Of a stretch of DNA of 64,000 nucleotides, positions 44,702 through 52,341 are shown in pieces. Below the pieces are notes generated by a model, which saw only the letters and a program-made list of their open reading frames with translations, ran no database searches and was not told the origin of the DNA. The DNA lies in the NCBI RefSeq assembly GCF_026625825.1, contig NZ_CP113065.1, positions 496,001-560,000 on the forward strand. The letters run 5' to 3'. Source of the DNA: Pseudoxanthomonas sp. SL93. Lineage in GTDB: Bacteria; Pseudomonadota; Gammaproteobacteria; Xanthomonadales; Xanthomonadaceae. A program made the position numbers and the translations under genes. How positions within the stretch are numbered: the first letter of the stretch is position 1; each line of letters opens with the position of its first letter.

Positions 44702-44931
44702 GCAATTCTCCTAGGCGAATCAAGGGTTTGAGGGGGGTTGACGGGAGGGTTTTGAACGTTTGCATTTTCACAAATGCCGGGTTACTGTGCGGCCGCTGCC
44801 GTTGCCAAGGTCACCGTGAATCGTGGCCTGATGGGGTAGATCCATGATCCGCTGCATCCTTGTACCTCGCTTCCTCCTTGCAACCAGCCGCCGGACAGGC
44901 GTATCCACCACCCGTTTCAAGGAGCAAGTAG

Positions 44932-45141
44932 ATGTCTGATCGTGAAACCGGAACCGTGAAATGGTTCAACGATGCCAAGGGCTTCGGCTTTATCAGCCGT
45001 GAAAATGGCGAAGACGTGTTCGTGCACTTCCGCGCCATCCAGAGCCAGGGCTTCAAGAGCCTGAAGGAAGGCCAGAAGGTCAGCTTCACCGTCGTGCAGG
45101 GCCAGAAGGGCCTGCAGGCGGACGCCGTGCAGGCGCTCTGA
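44932..45141 (+). CDS. Cold-shock domain protein (CspA family)
   Basis: 69 residues, one cold-shock domain. RNP1 (KGFGFI) and RNP2 (VFVHF) RNA-binding motifs are intact in [30 protein letters not shown]. It acts as an RNA chaperone or antiterminator. A leader of more than 150 nt before the start (from about 44770) is typical of cold-shock transcripts and could fold. AAGGAG lies about eight bases before the ATG. An intrinsic terminator follows. Confidence 0.93.
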   Translation: MSDRETGTVKWFNDAKGFGFISRENGEDVFVHFRAIQSQGFKSLKEGQKVSFTVVQGQKGLQADAVQAL

Positions 45142-45182
45142 TCGAAGGCTTGCACCACGCCTCGTGGCGTGGAAGCGACATG

Positions 45183-45210
45183 AAAAAGCCCGGCATCGAC
45201 CGGGCTTTTT
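45183..45210 (+). terminator. Rho-independent terminator after the cold-shock gene
   Basis: Stem AAAAAGCCCGG (45183-45193) / CCGGGCTTTTT (45200-45210) with 6-nt loop, and a T-rich tail (TTTTTCTTTG). Placed 41 bases after the cspA-type stop. Confidence 0.88.
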
Positions 45211-45281
45211 CTTTGCTGTTGGCGTGGCGCGCGGAAGGGCAGCAAGCTCTGCCCTGTGTGTGCGATGCCGCGCCGATGCAA

Positions 45282-45752
45282 TCAGCGCAACACCACGCGC
45301 CCGTTCTGCACGCGCACGTAGGTGTTCTCGCGGATACCGCCCAAGTCGTTCTGGTTGATCGATACGCGGCGGCCATCGTCCATGCGCACGGTGATCGTGT
45401 AGCTCTCGCCGTTGTTGCGGTTCTGGATGGCATTGCCGGCGGCGGCGCCCGCCACTGCACCGGCGACCGTGGAAACATTCTTGTTGCCTTCGCTGCCACC
45501 GGTGCGGTCGGAGATCTGGCGACCCGCCACGGCCCCGACGATGCCGCCCAGCACGGCGCCGGTACGCGACGGCGCGCCGCCGGAGACCACGTCAACGCGT
45601 TCGACGATGCCGCAGTCGGCACATGTACGGCTGGAGGAAACGGGCGCGCTATAGCCGCCACCGTAGCCACTTCCATAACCGGGGGAAGTGCTGGCGCAGC
45701 CGGCCAGGGCGGCGGTGGCGGTAATGCCAAGGGCAAGCAGTCGAATCTTCAT
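45282..45752 (-). CDS. Glycine-zipper 2TM lipoprotein (SlyB-like)
   Basis: 156 residues. Lipobox LAGC (Cys19, MKIRLLALGITATAALAGC), a Gly/Tyr-rich spacer, a Cys pair (RTCADCGIVE), then two glycine-zipper segments (GAVLGGIVGAVAGRQ and VAGAVAGAAAGNAIQN) and a C-terminal strand domain (TITVRMDDGRRVSINQNDLGG). It is an envelope protein like SlyB/Pcp. A paralogue with the same plan is encoded at 48413-49228. ATG 45752 is the signal-peptide start. Confidence 0.85.
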   Translation of the reverse strand: MKIRLLALGITATAALAGCASTSPGYGSGYGGGYSAPVSSSRTCADCGIVERVDVVSGGAPSRTGAVLGGIVGAVAGRQISDRTGGSEGNKNVSTVAGAVAGAAAGNAIQNRNNGESYTITVRMDDGRRVSINQNDLGGIRENTYVRVQNGRVVLR

Positions 45753-45893
45753 GCGGTGGTCCTCCAGGGTGTCCGGGCGCGGCATTGGGATGCCGCGTGT
45801 GATGCCGTTGCATCACGTGCCACCATCCTCCCCGGCACGGTGTGAACGTCGCGGCAATCCGTCGCGACAGCGCGCTGTCGTGTCAGCGGAAAT

Positions 45894-46328
45894 TCAGCCG
45901 CGGAAATCCTGATGGCACGCCTTGCAGCTTTCACCCAGTTGCTTTGCAACCGCATCGGCTGCGGCACAGTCGGTCGGCGGCGCACTCAGCGCCGCATCGA
46001 GGTGCGCACGGAACTTGCTGGTGTGCGTCTGGAAACGCTGGTCATCGGCCAGTCCCGGGAACGCCATCTCCAGGTCGTTGGCCATGGTGCGCAGGGCACG
46101 CACGTGCGGCACGGTGTCGGTGGCGGCACAACGGTTCTGCTTCACCTTGTCGCCGAGTTGGCCGGAATGCCTGGCCATCACCTGCATGACGCTGTCGGGG
46201 AACTTGTCCTGCCGCGCCTGGATCGCGCGCAGCGCCATGACCGTGCAGATCGCACCGACCACCAGGCCGACCAGGAACAGGAAGAAATAGCGCGAAGCGT
46301 TGGAAGACGTGGCGGGTTGGCTGGCCAT
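45894..46328 (-). CDS. Membrane-anchored c-type cytochrome, class II-like
   Basis: 144 residues. One N-terminal anchor (RYFFLFLVGLVVGAICTVMAL, about 13-33), a helical periplasmic domain, and a single heme-binding CKACH motif at the very C-terminus (GESCKACHQDFRG), the arrangement of class II (cytochrome c'-like) four-helix cytochromes. Two other Cys (RCAATD, DCAAAD) may form a disulfide. Heme attachment would need the Ccm system encoded at 16.2-23.1 kb. Partner unknown. Confidence 0.8.
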   Translation of the reverse strand: MASQPATSSNASRYFFLFLVGLVVGAICTVMALRAIQARQDKFPDSVMQVMARHSGQLGDKVKQNRCAATDTVPHVRALRTMANDLEMAFPGLADDQRFQTHTSKFRAHLDAALSAPPTDCAAADAVAKQLGESCKACHQDFRG

Positions 46329-46415
46329 GCGGCGGGCTCCTTGAATGATGGCGCGCGGGTGTGGCCTCGATAGTACGACGGGCGTCGCAGTTCCCGCCAC
46401 GTTTACAATGGCGAC

Positions 46416-47216
46416 ATGAAGAAGGAATTGCGGGACCGGTTCGCCGGCATCGATCGCCTGTACGGGCAGGGCGCCGTGGAGCGCTATGCGGGCAGCCGCG
46501 TGGCCGTTGTCGGCATGGGCGGCGTGGGGTCATGGGTGGTGGAGGCGCTGGCGCGTTCGGGAGTCGGTCATATCACGTTGATAGACGCCGACGACATCTG
46601 TGTTTCCAACACCAACCGGCAGCTGCCGGCGCTGGAAGGACAGTACGGGCGCAACAAGGCCGAGGCCATGGCCGACCGTTGCCGTGCGATCAATCCACTG
46701 ATCGACGTGGACGTTGTGCCGATGTTCCTGACGGGAAGCAACATGGCCGAGCTGCTCGACCGCGGCTTCGACCTGGTGCTGGATGCCTGCGACAGTTTCC
46801 GTGTCAAGGTCGAGATGATCGCCTGGTGCCGTCGACGCAAGCTGCCCATCGTGGTGTCGGGTTCCGCGGGCGGGCGCACGGACCCCACCCAGATCCGCCT
46901 GCGCGATCTCTCGCGTACCGAGCACGACGCGCTGCTGGCGCTGGTACGCAAGAAGTTGAGAAGCGAGTTCAACTTCCCGAAGAACCCCGGCCGCTACTTC
47001 AGCGTGCAGGCGGTCTACTCGCTGGAGAACGTCAAGTACCCGCAGGCCGACGGCACCGTATGCGGACTGCGTCCCCAACTGGGCGCCGACGCGGCGTTGA
47101 AGCTGGATTGCGGCGTCGGGCTCGGCGCGGCCACGCACATCACCGGTGCCTTCGCGTTCGCGATGGTGGGCAAGGCCCTGGAATTGCTGTTGAAGCCGAA
47201 GAAGGACGCCGCCTAG
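46416..47216 (+). CDS. tcdA: tRNA threonylcarbamoyladenosine dehydratase TcdA (CsdL)
   Basis: 266 residues, E1/ThiF-like fold. The ATP-binding motif VAVVGMGGVGSWVVEALARSG and DADDICVSNTNRQLPAL (with the Arg finger) are present, as are the DACDSFRVK loop and the late AGGRTDPTQIRLRDLSRTEHDALL segment of TcdA. It uses ATP to cyclise t6A37 to ct6A in tRNAs. ATG 46416 follows the divergent cytochrome gene by 87 bp. Confidence 0.92.
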   Translation: MKKELRDRFAGIDRLYGQGAVERYAGSRVAVVGMGGVGSWVVEALARSGVGHITLIDADDICVSNTNRQLPALEGQYGRNKAEAMADRCRAINPLIDVDVVPMFLTGSNMAELLDRGFDLVLDACDSFRVKVEMIAWCRRRKLPIVVSGSAGGRTDPTQIRLRDLSRTEHDALLALVRKKLRSEFNFPKNPGRYFSVQAVYSLENVKYPQADGTVCGLRPQLGADAALKLDCGVGLGAATHITGAFAFAMVGKALELLLKPKKDAA

Positions 47217-47246
47217 GCCACGGCGTGGCGTCAGCAGTCTTTCTGG

Positions 47247-48014
47247 TCAGGCCGCGGGCAGGCGGAACAGCCGTTCGGCGTTGCGTGTGGTCGCCAGGGC
47301 GATGTCTTCGGCGGGAACGCCACGCAGTCCCGCGATGGTCTCGCATACCACCGGCAGGCGAGCAGGTTCGTTGCGTTGTCCGCGGATGCCGCTGTCAGGC
47401 TGGTCGGGCGCATCGGTTTCCAGCAGCAGGTAGTCCAGCGGCATCGTCGCCGCCAGTCCGCGCAGGCGATTGGCGCGCTCGTAGGTCACGGGACCACCCA
47501 GGCCGATCATGAAGCCAAGCTGCCACAGCTGCCGCGCCTGCTCGCTGCTGCCGGAGAAACTGTGCACGACACCCTGCAGTTTGCCCACGCGCTTGATGGA
47601 CGCGATGACGGCATCCACCGCACGCCGCGCATGCACGATGACAGGCAGTTCGAATTCGCGCGCCAGCTGCAGTTGTCCATCGAAGTAGCGCTGCTGCTCC
47701 GTGGGGTCCAAACCCTCGACGAAATAGTCCAGTCCGCATTCGCCGACCGCCACCGGTCGCTCGCGCTCGATGCATTCGCGCAATGCCGGCAGGTGATCCG
47801 GACGGTGCGACGACAGATACATCGGATGCAGGCCGTACGCCGCGAACAGGCCTTCCTCAATAGCGCAGACCTCGCGTAGTGCAGGCCAGCTGGCCGCTTC
47901 CACGGCCGGCACGATCTGACGCGTCACGCCGGCGGCGCGCGCGCGCGCGATCACGGCGGCGCGATCATGATCGAGTTCGGGCGCGTCCAGGTGGCAATGG
48001 CTGTCGACCAGCAT
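47247..48014 (-). CDS. TatD-family metal-dependent deoxyribonuclease
   Basis: 255 residues, amidohydrolase barrel. Metal ligands are visible in DSHCHLD (near the N-terminus), VGECGLDYF, VIVHARRAVD, HSFSGS and LLETDAPDQPD. TatD enzymes act as 3'-5' exonucleases in DNA repair or on RNA; the exact paralogue type cannot be fixed here. Five bases separate its start from the stop of the small upstream membrane gene, so they are cotranscribed. Confidence 0.9.
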   Translation of the reverse strand: MLVDSHCHLDAPELDHDRAAVIARARAAGVTRQIVPAVEAASWPALREVCAIEEGLFAAYGLHPMYLSSHRPDHLPALRECIERERPVAVGECGLDYFVEGLDPTEQQRYFDGQLQLAREFELPVIVHARRAVDAVIASIKRVGKLQGVVHSFSGSSEQARQLWQLGFMIGLGGPVTYERANRLRGLAATMPLDYLLLETDAPDQPDSGIRGQRNEPARLPVVCETIAGLRGVPAEDIALATTRNAERLFRLPAA

Positions 48015-48019
48015 CTCGC

Positions 48020-48244
48020 TCAGCGTCCCGCACTGTCCGGGCCGATCACGGCGTCATCCGACTTGCGACGTTTCCAGTTCGCCAACAACAGGGTGCCCAG
48101 GCCGAACAGGATCTCCTCGACGAAGGGAATGGGATCCGGAAACAGCAAGCTGACCACGAACAGGGCCGCGGTGATCTTGAACAACGTCGGGTAACGCAGC
48201 TTTCGCGCCCAGTTGAGGACGGGCAGCAGGATGGGATTGGCCAT
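48020..48244 (-). CDS. Small membrane protein (DUF6116-like)
   Basis: 74 residues: basic start (LNWARKLRYPTLFKITAAL), a hydrophobic helix, the FPDPIPFVEEILFGLGTLLL segment and a Lys/Arg tail. It resembles short proteins of Xanthomonadaceae grouped as DUF6116. Function is unknown. Upstream gene of a two-gene operon with the TatD-type nuclease. Confidence 0.7.
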   Translation of the reverse strand: MANPILLPVLNWARKLRYPTLFKITAALFVVSLLFPDPIPFVEEILFGLGTLLLANWKRRKSDDAVIGPDSAGR

Positions 48245-48412
48245 GGCGGGTGCTCGGAGTTGTTGATGGGCGTCACGCTAGCATGCGCCCGATGCGATGG
48301 AAGCGTTCATTTTTCGTTGGTTTTCGTGGGGTCAAACAGGTACTTGGTTCAGGTTGGTAGTGGTGCAATGATGGCCAATGTGAATCGGGATCGGCCCGAC
48401 TTGGAGGCAACG

Positions 48413-49228
48413 ATGAAGAGCAATACCACTACGATCCTGGTCGCCGTCGGTGCGTTGCTGGTGGGCGGTGTCGCCACGGCCGCATTCCTCAAGGGCGGCG
48501 ACAAGAGCCCCGATGCCGGCGATGGACTGGTCACGGCAGCGGATGGTTCGCTGGTCGCCGATGATGCGGCGCTGACGGACAACCAGATTCCGGTCGGCAC
48601 CCTGCAGTACGCGCAGGTGGTGAAGGCAGACCCCATCACCAGTTCGGAAAAGCTGTACGCCACCGTCATCGGTACGGAGCCGGTGCGCGAATCCACCACC
48701 ACCACCACGCCGCGTGAAGTCTGCGAAGACGTCGTGGTGCAGGAACGTGCCCCGGAGCGCGACGGCAACGTCGGCGGCACGGTGGTCGGCGCCGTGGTCG
48801 GCGGCCTGCTGGGCAACCAGGTGGGCGGCGGCAGTGGCAAGAAGGCGGCCACCGTTGCGGGCGCTGTGGCCGGTGGTGCCATCGGCAACCAGGTGGACAA
48901 GCGTCACGTGGGCGGCCAGGTCGTCACGCGCACCGAGCGCCAGTGCCGTACCGAAAATGCGCGTTCCGAGTCCTCGCGCGTGACCGGTTACAACGTGACC
49001 TACCGCAACCCGGACGGCACCACCGGCACCATGCGCATGGACAGCAAGCCCGGCACGCGCATCGCCATGGGCACCACCGACAAGGTCATCGGCTACGACG
49101 TCACCTACCGTTTCGATGGCCAGGAAAAGACGATCCGCATGGACGACAAGCCGGGCGATCGCCTGCCGGTGATCGACGGCCAGGTGGTCACCCAGACGGC
49201 AAGCGTGGACAGCCCCGACCAGGGCTGA
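48413..49228 (+). CDS. Glycine-zipper 2TM envelope protein
   Basis: 271 residues. One N-terminal hydrophobic anchor (TTILVAVGALLVGGVATAAFL), an acidic linker, a Cys (REVCEDVVV), then glycine zippers (GGTVVGAVVGGLLGNQVGGG, VAGAVAGGAIGNQVDK) and a C-terminal part with two similar strand repeats (VTGYNVTYRNPDGTTGTMRMD and VIGYDVTYRFDGQEKTIRMD). The repeats suggest an internal duplication. ATG 48413 has TTGGAGG about eight bases upstream; the in-frame ATG codons upstream add no recognisable signal. Shares its plan with the SlyB-like lipoprotein at 45.3 kb. Confidence 0.82.
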   Translation: MKSNTTTILVAVGALLVGGVATAAFLKGGDKSPDAGDGLVTAADGSLVADDAALTDNQIPVGTLQYAQVVKADPITSSEKLYATVIGTEPVRESTTTTTPREVCEDVVVQERAPERDGNVGGTVVGAVVGGLLGNQVGGGSGKKAATVAGAVAGGAIGNQVDKRHVGGQVVTRTERQCRTENARSESSRVTGYNVTYRNPDGTTGTMRMDSKPGTRIAMGTTDKVIGYDVTYRFDGQEKTIRMDDKPGDRLPVIDGQVVTQTASVDSPDQG

Positions 49229-49252
49229 CCTTTCTCAGTACTGACCCGCACG

Positions 49253-49277
49253 GGGCCGGCGCAAGCCGGCCCTTTGC
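49253..49277 (+). terminator. Intrinsic terminator after the glycine-zipper gene
   Basis: 8-bp perfect stem GGGCCGGC (49253-49260) / GCCGGCCC (49265-49272), loop GCAA, followed by a T-rich TTTGCTTTT tail. Confidence 0.75.
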
Positions 49278-49358
49278 TTTTGTCGGCCGGTGTCAGGGGT
49301 TACGGCTGCGGAGCCCGGCCGAATACAATCGGGCTCAACCGCAGACCGATGACCCTCA

Positions 49359-50522
49359 ATGGCCCTGAATCCGTACGACCTGTTCGATGTCCGTTCCCTG
49401 CTGACCGAAGAAGAGCGCGCCGTGCAGGATGCGGTGGCCCGTTTCACCGACGAGCGCGTGCGCCCGATCATCGGCGACGCCTTCGATCAGGCACGCTTCC
49501 CGAAGGAGCTGGTGCCTGAGATCGCCGGGCTGGGCCTGCTGGGTTCCTCGCTGCCCGAGAAGTACGGGTGTGCCGGCCTCAATGCGGTCAGCTACGGCCT
49601 GATCTGCCAGGAGCTGGAGCGCGGCGACAGCGGCATCCGCAGTTTCGTCAGCGTGCAGTCCTCGCTGTGCATGTATCCCATCTACGCCTACGGCAGCGAA
49701 GAGCAGCGCCAGCGCTGGCTGCCCGACATGGCGGCAGGCAAGGTCATCGGCTGCTTTGGTCTGACCGAGCCGCACGGGGGTTCCGACCCGGCCAACATGA
49801 AGACCACGGCGCGCCGCGATGGCGACGACTGGGTGATCAATGGTTCCAAGATGTGGATCACCAACGGCAACCTGGCCGACATCGCCATCGTGTGGGCGCA
49901 GACCGACGAGGGCATCCAGGGCTTCCTGATCGAGAAGGGCACGGCCGGTTTCACGGCGCAGGAGATCAAGCACAAGATGAGCTTGCGCGCCTCGGTGACC
50001 AGCACGCTGTTCTTCGACAACGTTCGCCTGCCCGACAGCAGCCGCCTGCCCAACGTGAAGGGCCTCAAGGGTCCGCTGGGCTGCCTGACCCAGGCCCGCT
50101 ACGGCATCACCTGGGGACCGATCGGCGCTGCCATCGCCTGCCTGGACGAAGTGCTGGGCTACACGAAGGAACGCATCCTGTTCGACCGCCCCGTCGCGGC
50201 CACGCAGAGTGCGCAGATCAAGATGGCCGAGATGGCCCGCCGCATCACGCTGGCGCAGCTGCTGTCGCTGCAGCTGGGTCGCCTGAAGGATGCCGGCACC
50301 ATGCAGCCGTCGCAGGTGTCGCTGGCGAAGTGGAACAACTGCCGCATGGCCATCGACATCGCGCGCGAATGCCGTGACCTGCTGGGCGGCGCCGGCATCA
50401 CCACCGAACATGCCGCGATCCGCCATGCGCTCAACCTGGAATCGGTGATCACCTATGAAGGCACGGAGACCGTGCACCAGCTGGTGATCGGCCGGGAACT
50501 GACGGGTATCAACGCGTTCTGA
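49359..50522 (+). CDS. gcdH: Glutaryl-CoA dehydrogenase (acyl-CoA dehydrogenase family)
   Basis: 387 residues. FAD/substrate regions are clear: GCFGLTEPHGGSDPANMKTT, WITNGNLADIAIVWA, and the catalytic base Glu367 in VITYEGTETVHQLVIGRELTG. The TEPHGGSDP motif and Glu placement fit GcdH, which oxidatively decarboxylates glutaryl-CoA to crotonyl-CoA in lysine and tryptophan breakdown. ATG 49359 starts the family N-terminus (NPYDLFDVRSLLTEEERAV). No glutarate pathway partners are adjacent. Confidence 0.9.
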   Translation: MALNPYDLFDVRSLLTEEERAVQDAVARFTDERVRPIIGDAFDQARFPKELVPEIAGLGLLGSSLPEKYGCAGLNAVSYGLICQELERGDSGIRSFVSVQSSLCMYPIYAYGSEEQRQRWLPDMAAGKVIGCFGLTEPHGGSDPANMKTTARRDGDDWVINGSKMWITNGNLADIAIVWAQTDEGIQGFLIEKGTAGFTAQEIKHKMSLRASVTSTLFFDNVRLPDSSRLPNVKGLKGPLGCLTQARYGITWGPIGAAIACLDEVLGYTKERILFDRPVAATQSAQIKMAEMARRITLAQLLSLQLGRLKDAGTMQPSQVSLAKWNNCRMAIDIARECRDLLGGAGITTEHAAIRHALNLESVITYEGTETVHQLVIGRELTGINAF

Positions 50523-50640
50523 TGCCGCGGGCATCATCCCCGCACCGGACCGGATGCTTCAGGGAAGCAGGGGAGGGAACGCGCGTGCTGCTTCGTCTTC
50601 CTGTCCATCCGGTCTTGTGGAGCGCCAGGACACACCAGCG

Positions 50641-51192
50641 ATGAGCTTTTCCGAACTCCAGCTTGAAACGCCGCGGCTGCTCCTGCGGGTGCCCACCCGC
50701 GCCGACTACGAGCCATGGGCGGCGTTCGTCGCCGACGAAGAAGCAATGCGTTACATCGGCGGCACGCAGGCGCGGTCACCCGCCTGGCGCAGTCTCGCGG
50801 CGATGGTGGGCAGCTGGCACCTGCAGGGTTTCGCCATGTTTTCGGTCATCGAGAAAGCAACCGGCCGCTGGGTGGGGCGTGTTGGTCCCTGGCAGCCGGA
50901 AGGCTGGCCGGGCACCGAGGTGGGCTGGAGCATCGCGCGCGAGGCCTGGGGGCGGGGTTATGCACCGGAGGCGGCAACGGCCAGCATCGACTGGGCGTTC
51001 GAGCAACTGGGCTGGGATGAGGTTATCCACACCATCGATCCGGCCAACGCCAACTCCAGGGCGGTCGCTAGCAAGCTGGGTTCGGCGTTCCTGCGCATGG
51101 ATGAGCTGCCCGAGCCGCACCATGGCAAACCCGTGGAAGTCTGGGGCCAGACACGGGCGCAATGGCGCTCACGCAGGGCCACCGCACCATGA
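50641..51192 (+). CDS. GNAT N-acetyltransferase (RimJ/RimL type)
   Basis: 183 residues. GNAT motifs: LETPRLLLRVPTRADYEPW at the start, EVGWSIAREAWGRGYAPEAATA (acetyl-CoA binding RGxxxEA) and DPANANSRAVASKLG. Acts on an N-terminal or small-molecule amine; substrate unknown. Its stop overlaps the start of the next gene (ATGA), opening a four-gene coupled operon. Confidence 0.85.
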   Translation: MSFSELQLETPRLLLRVPTRADYEPWAAFVADEEAMRYIGGTQARSPAWRSLAAMVGSWHLQGFAMFSVIEKATGRWVGRVGPWQPEGWPGTEVGWSIAREAWGRGYAPEAATASIDWAFEQLGWDEVIHTIDPANANSRAVASKLGSAFLRMDELPEPHHGKPVEVWGQTRAQWRSRRATAP

Positions 51193-51680
51193 CCGCCGAC
51201 CGGCGCCTGCGCGACAGCTTGCTGGCCGCCCGGCCGGTCATCGCGGCGACCTTCCTCGACCCCTGGTGGATCATCGGCAGCGCTGCGATGGCGCTGTCCG
51301 GCGTGCCGGGTGTGGTGCCGCAGGACATCGATGTGCTGTGCAGCCGCCGCGATGCCGAAGCCCTGAAGGCACGCTGGAAGCCGCACGTCGACGACGCGTT
51401 CTCGCCGCAGGACGAAGGGCGCTTCCGTTCCCTTTTCGCACGCTTCACCCAGCTGCCCATGCCGCTGGAGGCGATGGGAGGGCTGCAGGTCATGTCGGCC
51501 AGCGGTTGGCAGGCCGTCGAAGTGGCGACAACCGCAAGTGCGGACATCGACGGCATGGCGATTCCGCTTCCGTCACTCGACGAACAGCGGCGCATCCTGC
51601 ATCTGTTCGGACGCGACAAGGACCTGGCCAAGGCCGCCCTGCTGATCGATTTCATGAAGAGCCCGCGCCATGTCGCCTGA
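51189..51680 (+). CDS. Nucleotidyltransferase-like protein
   Basis: 163 residues. The short motif WWIIGSAAMALSG followed by VVPQDIDVLCSRRDAEAL recalls the GS...DxD pattern of minimal nucleotidyltransferases (MNT/aminoglycoside-type). A nucleotide-transfer role is plausible; target unknown. ATG 51189 (ATGA overlap with the acetyltransferase stop) is preferred to ATG 51162. Overlaps the following GST gene by 11 bp. Confidence 0.6.
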   Translation: MTADRRLRDSLLAARPVIAATFLDPWWIIGSAAMALSGVPGVVPQDIDVLCSRRDAEALKARWKPHVDDAFSPQDEGRFRSLFARFTQLPMPLEAMGGLQVMSASGWQAVEVATTASADIDGMAIPLPSLDEQRRILHLFGRDKDLAKAALLIDFMKSPRHVA

Positions 51681-52341
51681 ACCCGTCACCGTCCACGGCA
51701 TGTCCACCTCAGGCAACTGCCACAAGGTGCGCATGCTGCTGGAGCAACTCGGGCGGCCCTACGAGTGGGTGGAGGTGGACAGTGCCAATGGCGGCACGCG
51801 CACGCCCGCGTACCTGGCGAAGAATCCCAATGGCAAGGTGCCCATGCTGGAGCGTGCCGACGGCAGCGTGCTGGTGGAATCCAACGCCATCCTCTGCTGG
51901 CTGGCCGAGGGCACTGCCTTCCTGCCGACCGATGCGTGGGAACGCGCGCAAGCACTGAGTTGGCTGTTTTTCGAACAGTACAGCCATGAGCCCTACATCG
52001 CCGTCGCCCGTTTCATCCGTGGCTGGACGCCCATCGATTCGCCGCGTCGCGCCGACCTGCCGCGCTTGATGGAACGTGGTGACCAGGCGTTGTCGGTGAT
52101 GGAGAAGCACCTGCAGGTGGCAGCGTGGTTCAGCGGCCGCCACTACGGCGTGGCCGACATCGCGCTGTTCGCTTACACGCATTGTGCCGCCGACGGTGGC
52201 TTCGAGCTGGCACGGTTTCCCCACATCACCGACTGGCTGGCGCGCGTGCGCGCCACGCGCGGTTTCCTTCCCATGCCGGCCGTCAGCGACGAAGTCGCCC
52301 TGCGGCTCGCCTCTTCCCGAGTTGGCCAAGACCGCCCATGA
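51670..52341 (+). CDS. Glutathione S-transferase family protein
   Basis: 223 residues: thioredoxin-like domain with MSTSGNCHKVRMLLEQLGRPYEW (Ser/Cys at the GSH site) and PNGKVPMLERADGSVLVESNAILCWLAEG, then the helical domain (about 95-205) ending GVADIALFAYTHCA. Substrate unknown. Third gene of the coupled operon; its stop overlaps the start of the fused E1 gene (ATGA). Confidence 0.82.
   Translation: MSPEPVTVHGMSTSGNCHKVRMLLEQLGRPYEWVEVDSANGGTRTPAYLAKNPNGKVPMLERADGSVLVESNAILCWLAEGTAFLPTDAWERAQALSWLFFEQYSHEPYIAVARFIRGWTPIDSPRRADLPRLMERGDQALSVMEKHLQVAAWFSGRHYGVADIALFAYTHCAADGGFELARFPHITDWLARVRATRGFLPMPAVSDEVALRLASSRVGQDRP

Noticed and set aside
44844..44943. Upstream ORF before the cold-shock gene
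   Set aside because: A frame from ATG 44844 overlaps the cold-shock start, but the peptide shows no conserved pattern and the leader is more likely a structured untranslated region.
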